A DNA stretch of 64,000 nucleotides from Kribbella capetownensis (GTDB taxonomy: Bacteria; Actinomycetota; Actinomycetes; Propionibacteriales; Kribbellaceae). The notes below the pieces were generated by a model. The model saw only the letters and a program-made list of their open reading frames with translations. It searched no databases and was not told where the DNA came from. A program made the translations under genes and the position numbers. Location of the stretch: the NCBI RefSeq assembly GCF_004331485.1, contig NZ_SJKD01000014.1:62001-126000 (forward strand), given 5' to 3'. Of this stretch, positions 44,677 through 52,825 are shown one piece after another. How positions within the stretch are numbered: position 1 is the first letter of the stretch; every line of letters begins with the position of its first letter.

Positions 44677-45977
44677 CAGCCGGCCTCCTCCACTGCCGCG
44701 GTGATCGCGGCCGCGATGGTGGCGATCTCCTCGTCGGTGCACACGTACGGAGGCATCGTGTAGACGAGATCGCGGAACGGCCGCACCCACACCCCGCGCC
44801 GCAGCGCCGCCTCGGTCATCCGCGGCAGGTCGACCGGCCCACCAAGTTGTACGACGCCGACCGCACCGATCACTCGCACGTCCTTGACCCCAGGCAGCGA
44901 CGCCGCCGGTGCGAGACCGGCGGACAGCCCTGCGGAGATCTGAGCGACCCGGCCGGCCCAGTCCTGGGACAGTAGGAGGTCGATCGACGCGAGGGCGGCC
45001 GAGCACGCCAGTGGGTTCGCCATGAAGGTCGGGCCGTGCATCAGCGCACCGCCGGGTCCGTTCGACACCGTGTGCGCGACGTCCGTCGTACACAAAGTGG
45101 CTGCCAACGACAGGTAGCCGCCGGTCAGTGCCTTGCCGGCGCAGAGGATGTCCGGGTCGATGCCCGCGTGCTCGGAGGCGAACAGCGTGCCGGTCCGGCC
45201 GAAGCCGGTGGCGATCTCGTCCAGGATCAGCAGGAACCCGTGCCGGTCGGCGAGCTCACGCAGCAGCCGCAGGCAGGCCGGGCTGTACGGATACATGCCG
45301 CCGGCTCCCTGCAGGATCGGTTCGACGATGATCGCCGCGATCTCGCCGGCCAGCTGCTCCGCCAACGCCGACACGGACGCCGCCCAGGCCAGGAACTCCG
45401 GATCGTCGTCGGGGCGGTCGAAACCAGCCGGCGGCTGCGGGCCGAACACCTGCTCCTTCAGCGCGCCGGTGAACAGCGAGTGCATCCCGTTCACCGGATC
45501 GCACACACTCATCGGTGCGAACGTGTCGCCGTGATAGCCGCCACGGACGGTCAGCATCCGGGTTCGGCCGTTGTTGCCCCGGGCAACCTGGTACTGGAGC
45601 GCGAGCTTGATCGCGACCTCGACCGACACCGAGCCCGAGTCGCAGAAGAAGACGTGCCGCAACGGCTCGGGGCTGATCTCCACCAGCCGCTCGGCCAGCC
45701 GGATCGCCGGCTCGTGGGTCAGCCCACCGAACATGACATGGCTGAAGTCGTCCACCTGGCTCTTCACCGCCGCGTCCAGCACGGGGTTGCGGTAGCCGTG
45801 GATCATGCACCACCAGGACGCCATCGCGTCGATCGCCTCGACGCTGCCACCGTCCCCGTCGTCCAGTTGCAGACGTACGCCGGACGCGCCCCGGACCATC
45901 CGCACCGGTGACGGATCACTCAGGGAGGAGTACGGATGCCACAGCAACTCCGCGTCGCGCGCCAACATGCCGGCCAT
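44676..45977 (-). CDS. bioA: Adenosylmethionine-8-amino-7-oxononanoate aminotransferase
   Basis: 433 residues of class III aminotransferase type: LWHPYSSLSDP, SWWCMIHGYRN, CDSGSVSVEVAIKLA, RGGYHGDTFAPMSVCD, LILDEIATGFGRTG and the PLP lysine in LCAGKALTGG. The WW(C)xxHGY motif and the GYHGDT tract are typical of BioA, which uses S-adenosylmethionine as amino donor. It overlaps bsaP and bioF by ATGA on either side. Confidence 0.96.
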   Translation of the reverse strand: MAGMLARDAELLWHPYSSLSDPSPVRMVRGASGVRLQLDDGDGGSVEAIDAMASWWCMIHGYRNPVLDAAVKSQVDDFSHVMFGGLTHEPAIRLAERLVEISPEPLRHVFFCDSGSVSVEVAIKLALQYQVARGNNGRTRMLTVRGGYHGDTFAPMSVCDPVNGMHSLFTGALKEQVFGPQPPAGFDRPDDDPEFLAWAASVSALAEQLAGEIAAIIVEPILQGAGGMYPYSPACLRLLRELADRHGFLLILDEIATGFGRTGTLFASEHAGIDPDILCAGKALTGGYLSLAATLCTTDVAHTVSNGPGGALMHGPTFMANPLACSAALASIDLLLSQDWAGRVAQISAGLSAGLAPAASLPGVKDVRVIGAVGVVQLGGPVDLPRMTEAALRRGVWVRPFRDLVYTMPPYVCTDEEIATIAAAITAAVEEAG

Positions 45978-46165
45978 CAGGACGAGACCTCACCGTGCAC
46001 CGAGCACCTGGCGGTCCAGCCCATCGGGTGGACCTGGACGACCATGCGGCGGCGGCACTGGTCGCAGTACCGGGGCGGCTCCAGCATCAGCGCTTGGCGG
46101 CAGGCGTCGTGGTCCCCGTCTGCGCTCTCGCGGCCACAGCGTCCGCAGTAAAGGAGTGTGGTCAT
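45977..46165 (-). CDS. bsaP: Biotin synthase auxiliary protein BsaP
   Basis: 62 residues with cysteine pairs YCGRCGRES and YCDQCRRRM and a third motif, ARCSVHGEV. Small Cys-rich proteins of this kind follow bioB in actinobacteria (Rv1590 in M. tuberculosis) and are needed for biotin synthase activity, probably in the repair or supply of its iron-sulfur cluster. ATGA overlaps with bioB and bioA make it an integral operon member. The cysteine pattern and its place decide the call. Confidence 0.88.
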   Translation of the reverse strand: MTTLLYCGRCGRESADGDHDACRQALMLEPPRYCDQCRRRMVVQVHPMGWTARCSVHGEVSS

Positions 46166-47157
46166 AGCGTCTTCTGGAGCTCCTTGACCGGCATCTTCAG
46201 CTCGGCCAGCAGGTCCAGGTCCGCGGTCGCCGGGCGGCCCAGCGTAGTCAGATAGTTGCCGACGATGACGGCGTTGATCCCACCGAGCAGACCGTCGCGG
46301 GTGCCCAGGTCTCCCAGGGTCAGCTCGCGGCCGCCGGCGTACCGCAGCACCGTGCGCGGCATCGCGAGCCGGAACGCGGCGATGGTCCGCAGCGCGTCCT
46401 TGCCGGCCATCACCTCCAGGTCGCCGAACGGCGTCCCCGGGCGCGGGTTGAGGAAGTTCAGCGGCACCTCGTGCGGGTCGAGCTCGGCCAGCTGCGCGGC
46501 CAGCTCGGCGCGCTGCTCCAGCGTCTCGCCCATCCCGACCAGACCGCCGCAGCACAGCTCCATGCCGGACTCCCTGATCATCAGGCAGGTGTCCCAGCGC
46601 TCCTCGAAGGAGTGGGTGGTGACGACATCACCGAAGTACGAGCGGGCCGACTCGAGGTTGTGGTTGTAGCGGTGCACGCCCATCGCGTTGAGCTCGTCCA
46701 CCTGCTCCTGCGTCAGCATGCCGAGCGAGCAGGCGATGTTGATGTCGACCTCGGAGTTGATCGCCTCGATGCCGGCCTTCACCTGCGACATCAGCCGCTC
46801 GTCCGGACCGCGCACCGCGGCCACGATGCAGAACTCGGTCGCACCGGTCTTCGCGGTCTCCTTGGCCGCCTCGACCAGCTCCGGGATGTTCAGCCAGACC
46901 GAGCGCACCGGCGAGGTGAACTGGCCGGACTGCGAGCAGAAGTGACAGTCCTCCGGGCAGCCGCCGGTCTTCAGCGAGATGATCCCCTCGACCTCGACCT
47001 CCTCGCCGCACCACTTGACCCGTACGTCGTGGGCCAGTGCGAGCAGCTCGGGCAGCCGGTCGTCGGGCGATCGGAGAACCTCGACCAATTGCTCCTGGCT
47101 CAGTCCGACGCCCTGTTCCAGAACCTGCTCACGTGCCACGTCCAGGATGTCGCCCAT
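46162..47157 (-). CDS. bioB: Biotin synthase
   Basis: 331 residues. Radical SAM motif GGCPEDCHFCSQS near 66-73, VRSVWLNIPELVEAAKE, the second cluster ligands in NHNLESA and IRESGMELCCGGLVGMGE, and LNPRPGTPFGDL. It inserts sulfur into dethiobiotin. The ATG at 47157 follows GGGAGA; the open frame upstream lacks family similarity. First gene of bioB-bsaP-bioA-bioF-bioD-P450, likely continuing into guaA. Confidence 0.97.
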   Translation of the reverse strand: MGDILDVAREQVLEQGVGLSQEQLVEVLRSPDDRLPELLALAHDVRVKWCGEEVEVEGIISLKTGGCPEDCHFCSQSGQFTSPVRSVWLNIPELVEAAKETAKTGATEFCIVAAVRGPDERLMSQVKAGIEAINSEVDINIACSLGMLTQEQVDELNAMGVHRYNHNLESARSYFGDVVTTHSFEERWDTCLMIRESGMELCCGGLVGMGETLEQRAELAAQLAELDPHEVPLNFLNPRPGTPFGDLEVMAGKDALRTIAAFRLAMPRTVLRYAGGRELTLGDLGTRDGLLGGINAVIVGNYLTTLGRPATADLDLLAELKMPVKELQKTL

Positions 47158-47194
47158 GGTTCTCCCTGCCTCATCGAACGGTCGGCTCACAGTA

Positions 47195-47279
47195 AGGGTG
47201 TGCCTGGCGATTCCGCGCCGTAGCGATTCCGCGCCGTAGCGATTCCACGCGGTAGGCGGGGAATCGCCAGGCACACCCT
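47195..47279 (-). repeat. bioB leader hairpin with threefold 16-bp repeat
   Basis: Arms at 47196-47214 and 47260-47278 pair perfectly over 19 bp (20 with the flanking A-T). GCGATTCCGCGCCGTA occurs at 47207-47222 and 47223-47238 and a variant, GCGATTCCACGCGGTA, at 47239-47254. The first copy begins inside the left arm; all three contain GCGATTCC, which pairs with the single GGAATCGC of the right arm, so the arm has three possible partners. It lies 39 bases before the bioB start, in its promoter or leader. Confidence 0.85.
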
Positions 47280-47314
47280 AGGACAGGCCGGTACGCCGTC
47301 TCTGCGGTGGGCGT

Positions 47315-47329
47315 CACGTGAAACACGTG
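47315..47329. promoter_or_regulatory. Double CACGTG site
   Basis: Two CACGTG palindromes separated by AAA, in the region between bioB and the candidate RNA. A possible regulator site; no further support. Confidence 0.3.
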
Positions 47330-47640
47330 GAGGCGACCTGCTTCAGCACTCTCCGCACACTCGGAGAAACTTCTTGGATTTTTCTACGGAACCTCGTAAC
47401 CCCCCGTAGAAGGGCTCGTTGATGTGTACAGAGGCGGTTACCGCAAAGAAGACCGCCACTCGATTACAGGCAGCGACGAAAGCCGATCATCACGATCAGC
47501 ACGCAGAGTGGTCACAACCACTCGCAAGAGCTCGAAACTCCTGGAATCGGATGTAGAGTGGGGTACCAAGAGCTCGGGTCGCCAGCTGTGGTTGGTGACC
47601 CGATCCCAAAGCGCCGGGCGCCTCACCCCGGCTTGAGTGG

Positions 47641-47682
47641 GTCCCTCGGGAAACGATTTGGGCGGAAACGTTCCCGAGGGAC
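47641..47682 (+). terminator. Terminator-like hairpin of the candidate RNA
   Basis: Stem GTCCCTCGGGAAACG with CGTTCCCGAGGGAC, one bulged base, followed by two T-rich tracts on the + strand. Confidence 0.7.
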
Positions 47683-47718
47683 CTGCTCCCTTTTCTGGGC
47701 TTTTTCAGAATGCCCCAC

Positions 47719-47750
47719 AAACCTCAGCAGCCACACAAGTGCTGAGGTTT
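47719..47750. terminator. Bidirectional terminator downstream of choD
   Basis: AAACCTCAGCA and TGCTGAGGTTT form a perfect 11-bp stem with a 10-base loop. A-run on one side and T-run on the other make it work in both directions. It ends choD (-) 42 bases after its stop and could also end the + strand RNA. Confidence 0.85.
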
Positions 47751-47791
47751 TCTCATTTCACCTGATCACTGTCCGAAGTATTGTCGTTACG

Positions 47792-49492
47792 TTACGGCTC
47801 CGTCACAGACTGCCTCGGCACGATCGGCAGCCGCAGCGCCCCGGGCGCCTCCGCCGGTACGACGGGATGCGCCGGCCGCACTGGCTGGATCCGCTCGTAC
47901 GCCGATCCGGGGGCCGGACGCGTGTCGTCCTCACTCTTGTTCGGCCAGAACGCCAGCGCTCGCTCGGCCTGGGCCGTGATCGTCAGCGACGGGTTGACGC
48001 CCAGGTTCGCCGAGATCGTCGACCCGTCCAGGATGTGCAGGCCGTCGTACCCGTAGACGCGGTGGTACGGGTCGACCACGCCGGTCTCCGCGGAGTCGCC
48101 GATCGCGCAGCCGCCGATGAAGTGGGCGGTCATCGGCACGTTGAACGGCTCTCCGATCGTGCCACCCGGCGTACCGCGCATGAGTTTGGCCATCCGCCGG
48201 ACCACCTGGTTCGCGACCGGGATCCACGACGGGTTCGGGGCGCCGTGGCCCTGCTTCGAGGTGAGGCGCCACCGGCCCAGCCTGTCTCGTTTGCCGAAGG
48301 TGGTGATCGAGTTGTCCGCGGTCTGCATCACCAGCGCGATCACGGTCCGCTCGGACCAGTGTTTGAGGTCGTACAGCCGGCGGATGTTCTTCCGCTGCAC
48401 GCGGAGCTCGCGCAACCAGGTCCGCCACCGCGGCCGGTCGCCGTCGCCATCGGTCAGCACGGTCTGCAGCAGCGACATCACGTTGCTGCCCTTGCCGTAC
48501 CGGACCGGTTCGATGTGGGTGATGTCGTCCGGGTGGAACGACGAGGTGATCGCGACGCCACGGCTGTAGTCGACGTCACGGTCCCGCGCGATTGCCCCCA
48601 GCAACGACTCCGAGTTGGTCCGGGTGAGCACACCGAGCCGGTCGGACAGCCGCGGCAGTTTGCCCTCGTCGCGCAGTCGGTGCAGCAGTTTCGCCGTACC
48701 GAGGGCCGATGCTGCGAACACCACCTGCTGGGCCGTGAATCGCTTGGTCTGTTTGCGATTCGAAGTACGCCGTACGTCGACGGCGTACCCGCCGCCCGGA
48801 AGCGGCTCGACCGAGGTCACCGTGGTCATCGGATGCACCACGGCGCCGGCCTTCTCGGCCAGGTAGAGGTAGTTCTTGGTCAGCGTGTTCTTCGCGTTGT
48901 GCCGGCAGCCGGTCATGCACTCGCCACAGTCGATACAGCCGGTACGCCGCGGTCCCGCGCCACCGAAGTACGGGTCGTCGACCTCGACTCCGGGCTCACC
49001 GAAGAAGACACCGACCGGGGTCGGGTGGAACGTGTCCCCCACGCCCATGTCGTCGGCGACCTGCTTCATCACCTTGTCGGCCGGGGTGAAGCCCGGGTAC
49101 GTGGTGACGCCGAGCATCCGTTTCGCCTGGTCGTAGTACGGCGCGAGCTCGGCCTTCCAGTCGGTGATGTGCGCCCACTGGCGGTCGGTGTAGAACGCGG
49201 GCAGCGGCTCGTACAGGGTGTTGGCGTAGACCAGGCTGCCGCCGCCGACGCCGGCTCCGGACAGGATGATCACGTCCCGGAGCGCGCTGATCCGCTGGAT
49301 GCCGAACCAGCCGAGCTGCGGCGCGAACAGGAACCGCTTGGTGTCCCACGAGTTCTTCGCGAACCCGGAGTCGTCGAACCGCGCGCCGGCCTCGAGTACG
49401 GCGACCTTGTACCCCTTCTCGGTCAGCCGCAGCGCGCTGACGCTGCCGCCGAACCCCGATCCGATGATCAGGACGTCGTAGTCGAAGCTCAT
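47792..49492 (-). CDS. choD: GMC oxidoreductase, ChoD-like cholesterol oxidase family
   Basis: 566 residues. FAD site VLIIGSGFGGSVSALRL at the N-terminus, GAGVGGGSLVYANT, the C-terminal MTAHFIGGCAIGD and ILDGSTISANLGVNPSLTITA. The middle carries GCIDCGECMTGCRHNA, a C-x2-C-x2-C-x3-C motif that could hold an iron-sulfur cluster. In mycobacteria choD sits next to guaB3 and guaB2, as here, and its real substrate is debated. The start at MSFDYDV was preferred over a position 13 codons upstream. Likely co-transcribed with the aldehyde dehydrogenase gene 76 bases upstream. Confidence 0.9.
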   Translation of the reverse strand: MSFDYDVLIIGSGFGGSVSALRLTEKGYKVAVLEAGARFDDSGFAKNSWDTKRFLFAPQLGWFGIQRISALRDVIILSGAGVGGGSLVYANTLYEPLPAFYTDRQWAHITDWKAELAPYYDQAKRMLGVTTYPGFTPADKVMKQVADDMGVGDTFHPTPVGVFFGEPGVEVDDPYFGGAGPRRTGCIDCGECMTGCRHNAKNTLTKNYLYLAEKAGAVVHPMTTVTSVEPLPGGGYAVDVRRTSNRKQTKRFTAQQVVFAASALGTAKLLHRLRDEGKLPRLSDRLGVLTRTNSESLLGAIARDRDVDYSRGVAITSSFHPDDITHIEPVRYGKGSNVMSLLQTVLTDGDGDRPRWRTWLRELRVQRKNIRRLYDLKHWSERTVIALVMQTADNSITTFGKRDRLGRWRLTSKQGHGAPNPSWIPVANQVVRRMAKLMRGTPGGTIGEPFNVPMTAHFIGGCAIGDSAETGVVDPYHRVYGYDGLHILDGSTISANLGVNPSLTITAQAERALAFWPNKSEDDTRPAPGSAYERIQPVRPAHPVVPAEAPGALRLPIVPRQSVTEP

Positions 49493-49524
49493 GCACGTCC
49501 TCGCTTCGCTCCGGGCGCGCATGA

Positions 49525-49544
49525 GGCACAAATCGCGCTGTGCC
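49525..49544. repeat. Small inverted repeat between gabD2-like gene and choD
   Basis: GGCACA and TGTGCC separated by eight bases in the 76-base gap. It could be a weak attenuator or processing site. No T-run follows. Confidence 0.35.
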
Positions 49545-49568
49545 GTTTGATGACTTCGCTTCGCTCAG

Positions 49569-51161
49569 TCATGCACGGCCCAGTTTCTTCAGCACGCGCA
49601 GTGCGCCGGTCATCAGTTCGGCGTACGTCTGGTCGGACAGCCCGTGTGAGGCAGCGATCGGCAGCACCCGCTGGGTCGCGATCGCCTGCGGGTCGACGTA
49701 CCGGCGGATGCCCTCGACGCCCTGGCGGCGGCCGAGCCCGGAGGACCGCATGCCGCCCATCGGGGTGTCGAGCGAACCGAACGTCGCCGCGTAGCCCTCG
49801 TTCACGTTGACCGAGCCGGCCGTCAACTGGGCCGCGACCGCGCGGCCACGCTTGCCGTCCCGGGTCCAGACGCTCGCGTTCAGCCCGTACTCGCCCTCGT
49901 TCGCGCGCTGGATCGCCTCGGACTCGTCGGAGAACCGGTAGATCGAGACGACCGGGCCGAAGGTCTCGTTGTCGAAGCACTGCATCTCCGGCGTCACCCC
50001 GGACAGCACAGTGGGCTCGTAGAACAGCGGCCCGATGTCGGGCCGCGCCCTCCCACCAGTCAGCACGACCGCGCCCTTGGCCCGTGCGTCGTCGACGTGC
50101 CGGGTTACGGTCTCGAGTTGCGCCTTCGAGATCAGCGAGCCCATGTCGACGTCCCAGCCCGTGCCGGCGGACAGCCGGATCTTCTTCACCCGGTCCAGGA
50201 ACGCCGTCACGAACGCGTCGTACAGCTGGTCGGCGACGTAGAGGCGCTCCGTCGAGACGCAGAGCTGCCCAGCGCTGGCGAAGCACGCGCGGACGGCGCC
50301 ATCCGCCGCACGGTGCACGTCGGCGTCACGCAGTACGAGCATCGGGTTCTTGCCACCGAGCTCGAGGCTGCAGCCGATCAGCCGCTCGCCCGCCTGCCGA
50401 GCCACCAGCCGGCCGGTCTTGGTCGAGCCGGTGAAGCAGATGTAGTCGGTGTTCTGGATGATCGCGCCGCCGACGGTCGGGCCGTCACCGTTGACCGGCT
50501 GCCACGCCCCCCGCGGCAGACCCGCCTCGTAGAGCAGCTCGATCGCCCGGAGCGCGGTCAGCGGGGTCTGGCTGTCCGGCTTGTGTACGACGGTATTGCC
50601 CGCGAGCACGGCCGGCAGACCATCGGCCATCGCCATGCTGAGCGGGTAGTTCCACGGCGAGATGATGCCGACGACACCCTTCGGCACGAACCTTTGCTCG
50701 GCCCGCGTCAGGAGCGGGAACATGCCCAGCTTGCGCTGCGGCTCGAGCAACTCGGTCGCCTTACGCCCGTAGTACCGGGCGGTCAGCGCGACGTGCGCGA
50801 CCTCCTCGAACGCCTGCTTGCGCGCCTTGCCCGACTCGCGGATCACCAGATCCACCAGCTCGTGCCGGTGGTCGAGGACCAGATCGTGGTACCGCAGCAG
50901 GATCGCGGCCCGCTCGTCCAACGGCACCCGCCGCCAGGTCTGCTGGGTCTTCCGTGCCGACCGGACCGCGGCTTCCACGTCGTCCGGGGCAGACACGGGC
51001 AGATCCGCGATCGGCTGACCCGTCGCCGGGGCGTACGACGTCCGGGTGCCGGCGGTGGCCCGCAAAAGCCCCGAAAGCCGCCGGATGACCGACTGATCGG
51101 TCGCGTACGACGCGGTCGGATCGAGCTCCGGATCCGCGGGAATCGAGGTCTGCTCACTCAT
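49569..51161 (-). CDS. gabD2: Succinic semialdehyde dehydrogenase-type aldehyde dehydrogenase
   Basis: 530 residues. NAD(P) aldehyde dehydrogenase with IISPWNYPLSMAM, FTGSTKTGRLVA (cofactor), LELGGKNPMLVL (catalytic Glu) and ASAGQLCVSTERLYV (catalytic Cys near 298). Length and motifs match actinobacterial GabD2, which oxidises succinic semialdehyde to succinate. It lies before choD on the same strand. The exact aldehyde remains unproven, as other ALDH families share these motifs. Confidence 0.87.
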   Translation of the reverse strand: MSEQTSIPADPELDPTASYATDQSVIRRLSGLLRATAGTRTSYAPATGQPIADLPVSAPDDVEAAVRSARKTQQTWRRVPLDERAAILLRYHDLVLDHRHELVDLVIRESGKARKQAFEEVAHVALTARYYGRKATELLEPQRKLGMFPLLTRAEQRFVPKGVVGIISPWNYPLSMAMADGLPAVLAGNTVVHKPDSQTPLTALRAIELLYEAGLPRGAWQPVNGDGPTVGGAIIQNTDYICFTGSTKTGRLVARQAGERLIGCSLELGGKNPMLVLRDADVHRAADGAVRACFASAGQLCVSTERLYVADQLYDAFVTAFLDRVKKIRLSAGTGWDVDMGSLISKAQLETVTRHVDDARAKGAVVLTGGRARPDIGPLFYEPTVLSGVTPEMQCFDNETFGPVVSIYRFSDESEAIQRANEGEYGLNASVWTRDGKRGRAVAAQLTAGSVNVNEGYAATFGSLDTPMGGMRSSGLGRRQGVEGIRRYVDPQAIATQRVLPIAASHGLSDQTYAELMTGALRVLKKLGRA

Positions 51162-51288
51162 TGATCCAGGCTACCTGCCGGTAATAGCCATGTCAGCCCT
51201 AGGGAATTCCCTCGTGTCTGCCCTCCATCTGCACGTGCATCGACCAGTAGGGTGATCCGTTGAACCTGCGAAGGGGTGGAACGTCAAA

Positions 51289-52740
51289 ATGGTTGACAGC
51301 GGGGGGCTTTGGACGCCTCCTGAGGACGAGCTCGGCGAGGCTCTGCAGACTGCTCAGTTGCTGATCGAGGAGGGTCGCGCCGACGAGGCCGGGCCGTATC
51401 AGCAACGCGTCATCGAGCTGGCCAGGGAGCGGGCCGGGGAACACCCGGACCACTACGAGGCCAAGCACCTGATGGCGGCGACGCAGTACGAGTTGGCCGG
51501 CTCCCTGAACGCATCCGGCCGGCACGAGGAAGCGCTTGCCGCGTTGCACGAGGCCCAACTCGGCTACACCGAGCTCAGTGACGCCGGCGTCCTGGACGCG
51601 ACGTCGTTCCTGGCCGACGTGCGCGCGCGGCGGGCGATGACCCAGGCGCATCGCGGTCACGGCGCGACCGCCGTACTGGAGATGGACGGCGCGGTGATCG
51701 CGTACGGGCAGCTGGTCAGCGGCCCGGACGGCCCGAAGTACCAGCCGGACTTCGCCCGGGTGCTCGCGATGAACGCGCTGATCCTGCGGCGGTACGGCGA
51801 TCCCGCGCTCGCGGTCGCCTCGGCCGACGCGGCGACCCAGCTGTTCCTGCAGCTGGCCGACCAGATCAACGACAGCCCGCAGTCGCTGTCGTACGCGCGG
51901 TACCTCTGCTCGGCGACCGCGGTCTCGGCCGACGTCCACGCCGCGGAGGGCAGGCTCGACCTCGCGCTCGAGGCGGACGAGATCGGCCTGACCACGGCCG
52001 ACACGCTCGCGGACTCCGAGTCGGCGACGGACCTGCGCACGCTCGTCGCCGCGCTGACCCGGAAGGGCAAGCACCTCGGCATCGTCGGCCGGATCATGGA
52101 CGGCGAAGCCTGCCTGCGGACGGCGTTCGACACCGACGCGGAGACGGCCGCACGGGTGACCGAGGAGCTGGACCGTGGACTGCCGCTGAACCTGGTCTCG
52201 GCGCTGGAGAACGCGGAGATCAAGCTCGGGCCGTTCGAGCAGTACCACCGGCTGGTGGCGCTGAGCGAACCGGCGCCGGGGATGACGCTGGCGACGGTGT
52301 CCGGGCGGACCGATCCCGAGTCGGCCGCGGTACGCGCGAGTGAACTGGCTGAGCTGGTCGGGCCGTTGCTGCTGCAGGATGTGGACGCGGCGCTGACGCT
52401 GGGCTTGGAGTCGCACTACCTGTTCGCGATCTCGTCGGAGCGCGAGTCGCACCGGATGCGGTACGAGACGAGCACCTACGCGCCGACCTGGGCGAAGGTG
52501 CTGCTCGACATCTCGGCGGCGTACCACCAGGCGGGCCGGAGCGAGATGGCCCTCGACCTGGCCGGCTGGTGTGCGGAGGTCGCGACCGCGCTGGTCCCGT
52601 TCACCGACGACGACACCGTGATGAAGGACCTGGCCGGCTCCTGCTACCGGCATCACGGCGACCTGCTCGCGGCCACCGGCGACCTGATGGCCTCCCAGCA
52701 CGCTCACGACGCCGCCGAGCAACTCCAGTTGGGCCGGTAA
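51289..52740 (+). CDS. TPR-like helical repeat protein, unknown
   Basis: 483 residues made of helical repeats (LQTAQLLIEEGRADEAGPY, LAGSLNASGRHEEALAALHE, DISAAYHQAGRSEMALDLAG). No signal peptide, membrane helix or enzyme motif. The ATG follows GAAGGGGTGG. It stands between gabD2 (divergent) and the DinB-like gene (85 bases downstream, same strand). Probably an adaptor in protein binding; function unknown. Confidence 0.78.
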   Translation: MVDSGGLWTPPEDELGEALQTAQLLIEEGRADEAGPYQQRVIELARERAGEHPDHYEAKHLMAATQYELAGSLNASGRHEEALAALHEAQLGYTELSDAGVLDATSFLADVRARRAMTQAHRGHGATAVLEMDGAVIAYGQLVSGPDGPKYQPDFARVLAMNALILRRYGDPALAVASADAATQLFLQLADQINDSPQSLSYARYLCSATAVSADVHAAEGRLDLALEADEIGLTTADTLADSESATDLRTLVAALTRKGKHLGIVGRIMDGEACLRTAFDTDAETAARVTEELDRGLPLNLVSALENAEIKLGPFEQYHRLVALSEPAPGMTLATVSGRTDPESAAVRASELAELVGPLLLQDVDAALTLGLESHYLFAISSERESHRMRYETSTYAPTWAKVLLDISAAYHQAGRSEMALDLAGWCAEVATALVPFTDDDTVMKDLAGSCYRHHGDLLAATGDLMASQHAHDAAEQLQLGR

Positions 52741-52825
52741 CCGCCGGGTAATTGACGGCCCATCTCCCCGGGCGGACGCTGACGCTTAGTGCACCCTCAC
52801 GGAGCACTCAAAGGGGGAGATGGCC

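Larger units (their letters stand above)
47382..47760 (+). ncRNA. Candidate + strand small RNA region with two terminators
   Basis: The stretch between bioB (start 47157, -) and choD (end 47792, -) has no protein-like frame on either strand. On the + strand it shows successive hairpins: TTCTACGG/CCGTAGAA (47382-47411), GGGTCGCCA/TGGTGACCC (47576-47601), GTCCCTCGGGAAACG/CGTTCCCGAGGGAC (47641-47682) followed by CCCTTTTC and CTTTTTC, and AAACCTCAGCA/TGCTGAGGTTT (47719-47750) followed by TTTTC. TGTAGAGT near 47550 could be a -10. No + strand gene needs these terminators, so an RNA ending at 47700-47755 is the best reading. No known RNA family was recognised. Confidence 0.45.

Noticed and set aside
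47207..47254. Three 16-bp repeats as a CRISPR array
   Set aside because: Units are directly adjacent without spacers, are too short, and no cas gene is nearby; part of a hairpin instead.
47424..47636. 70-codon + strand frame in the bioB-choD gap
   Set aside because: No ribosome binding site, unusual composition and it runs through the predicted RNA hairpins.
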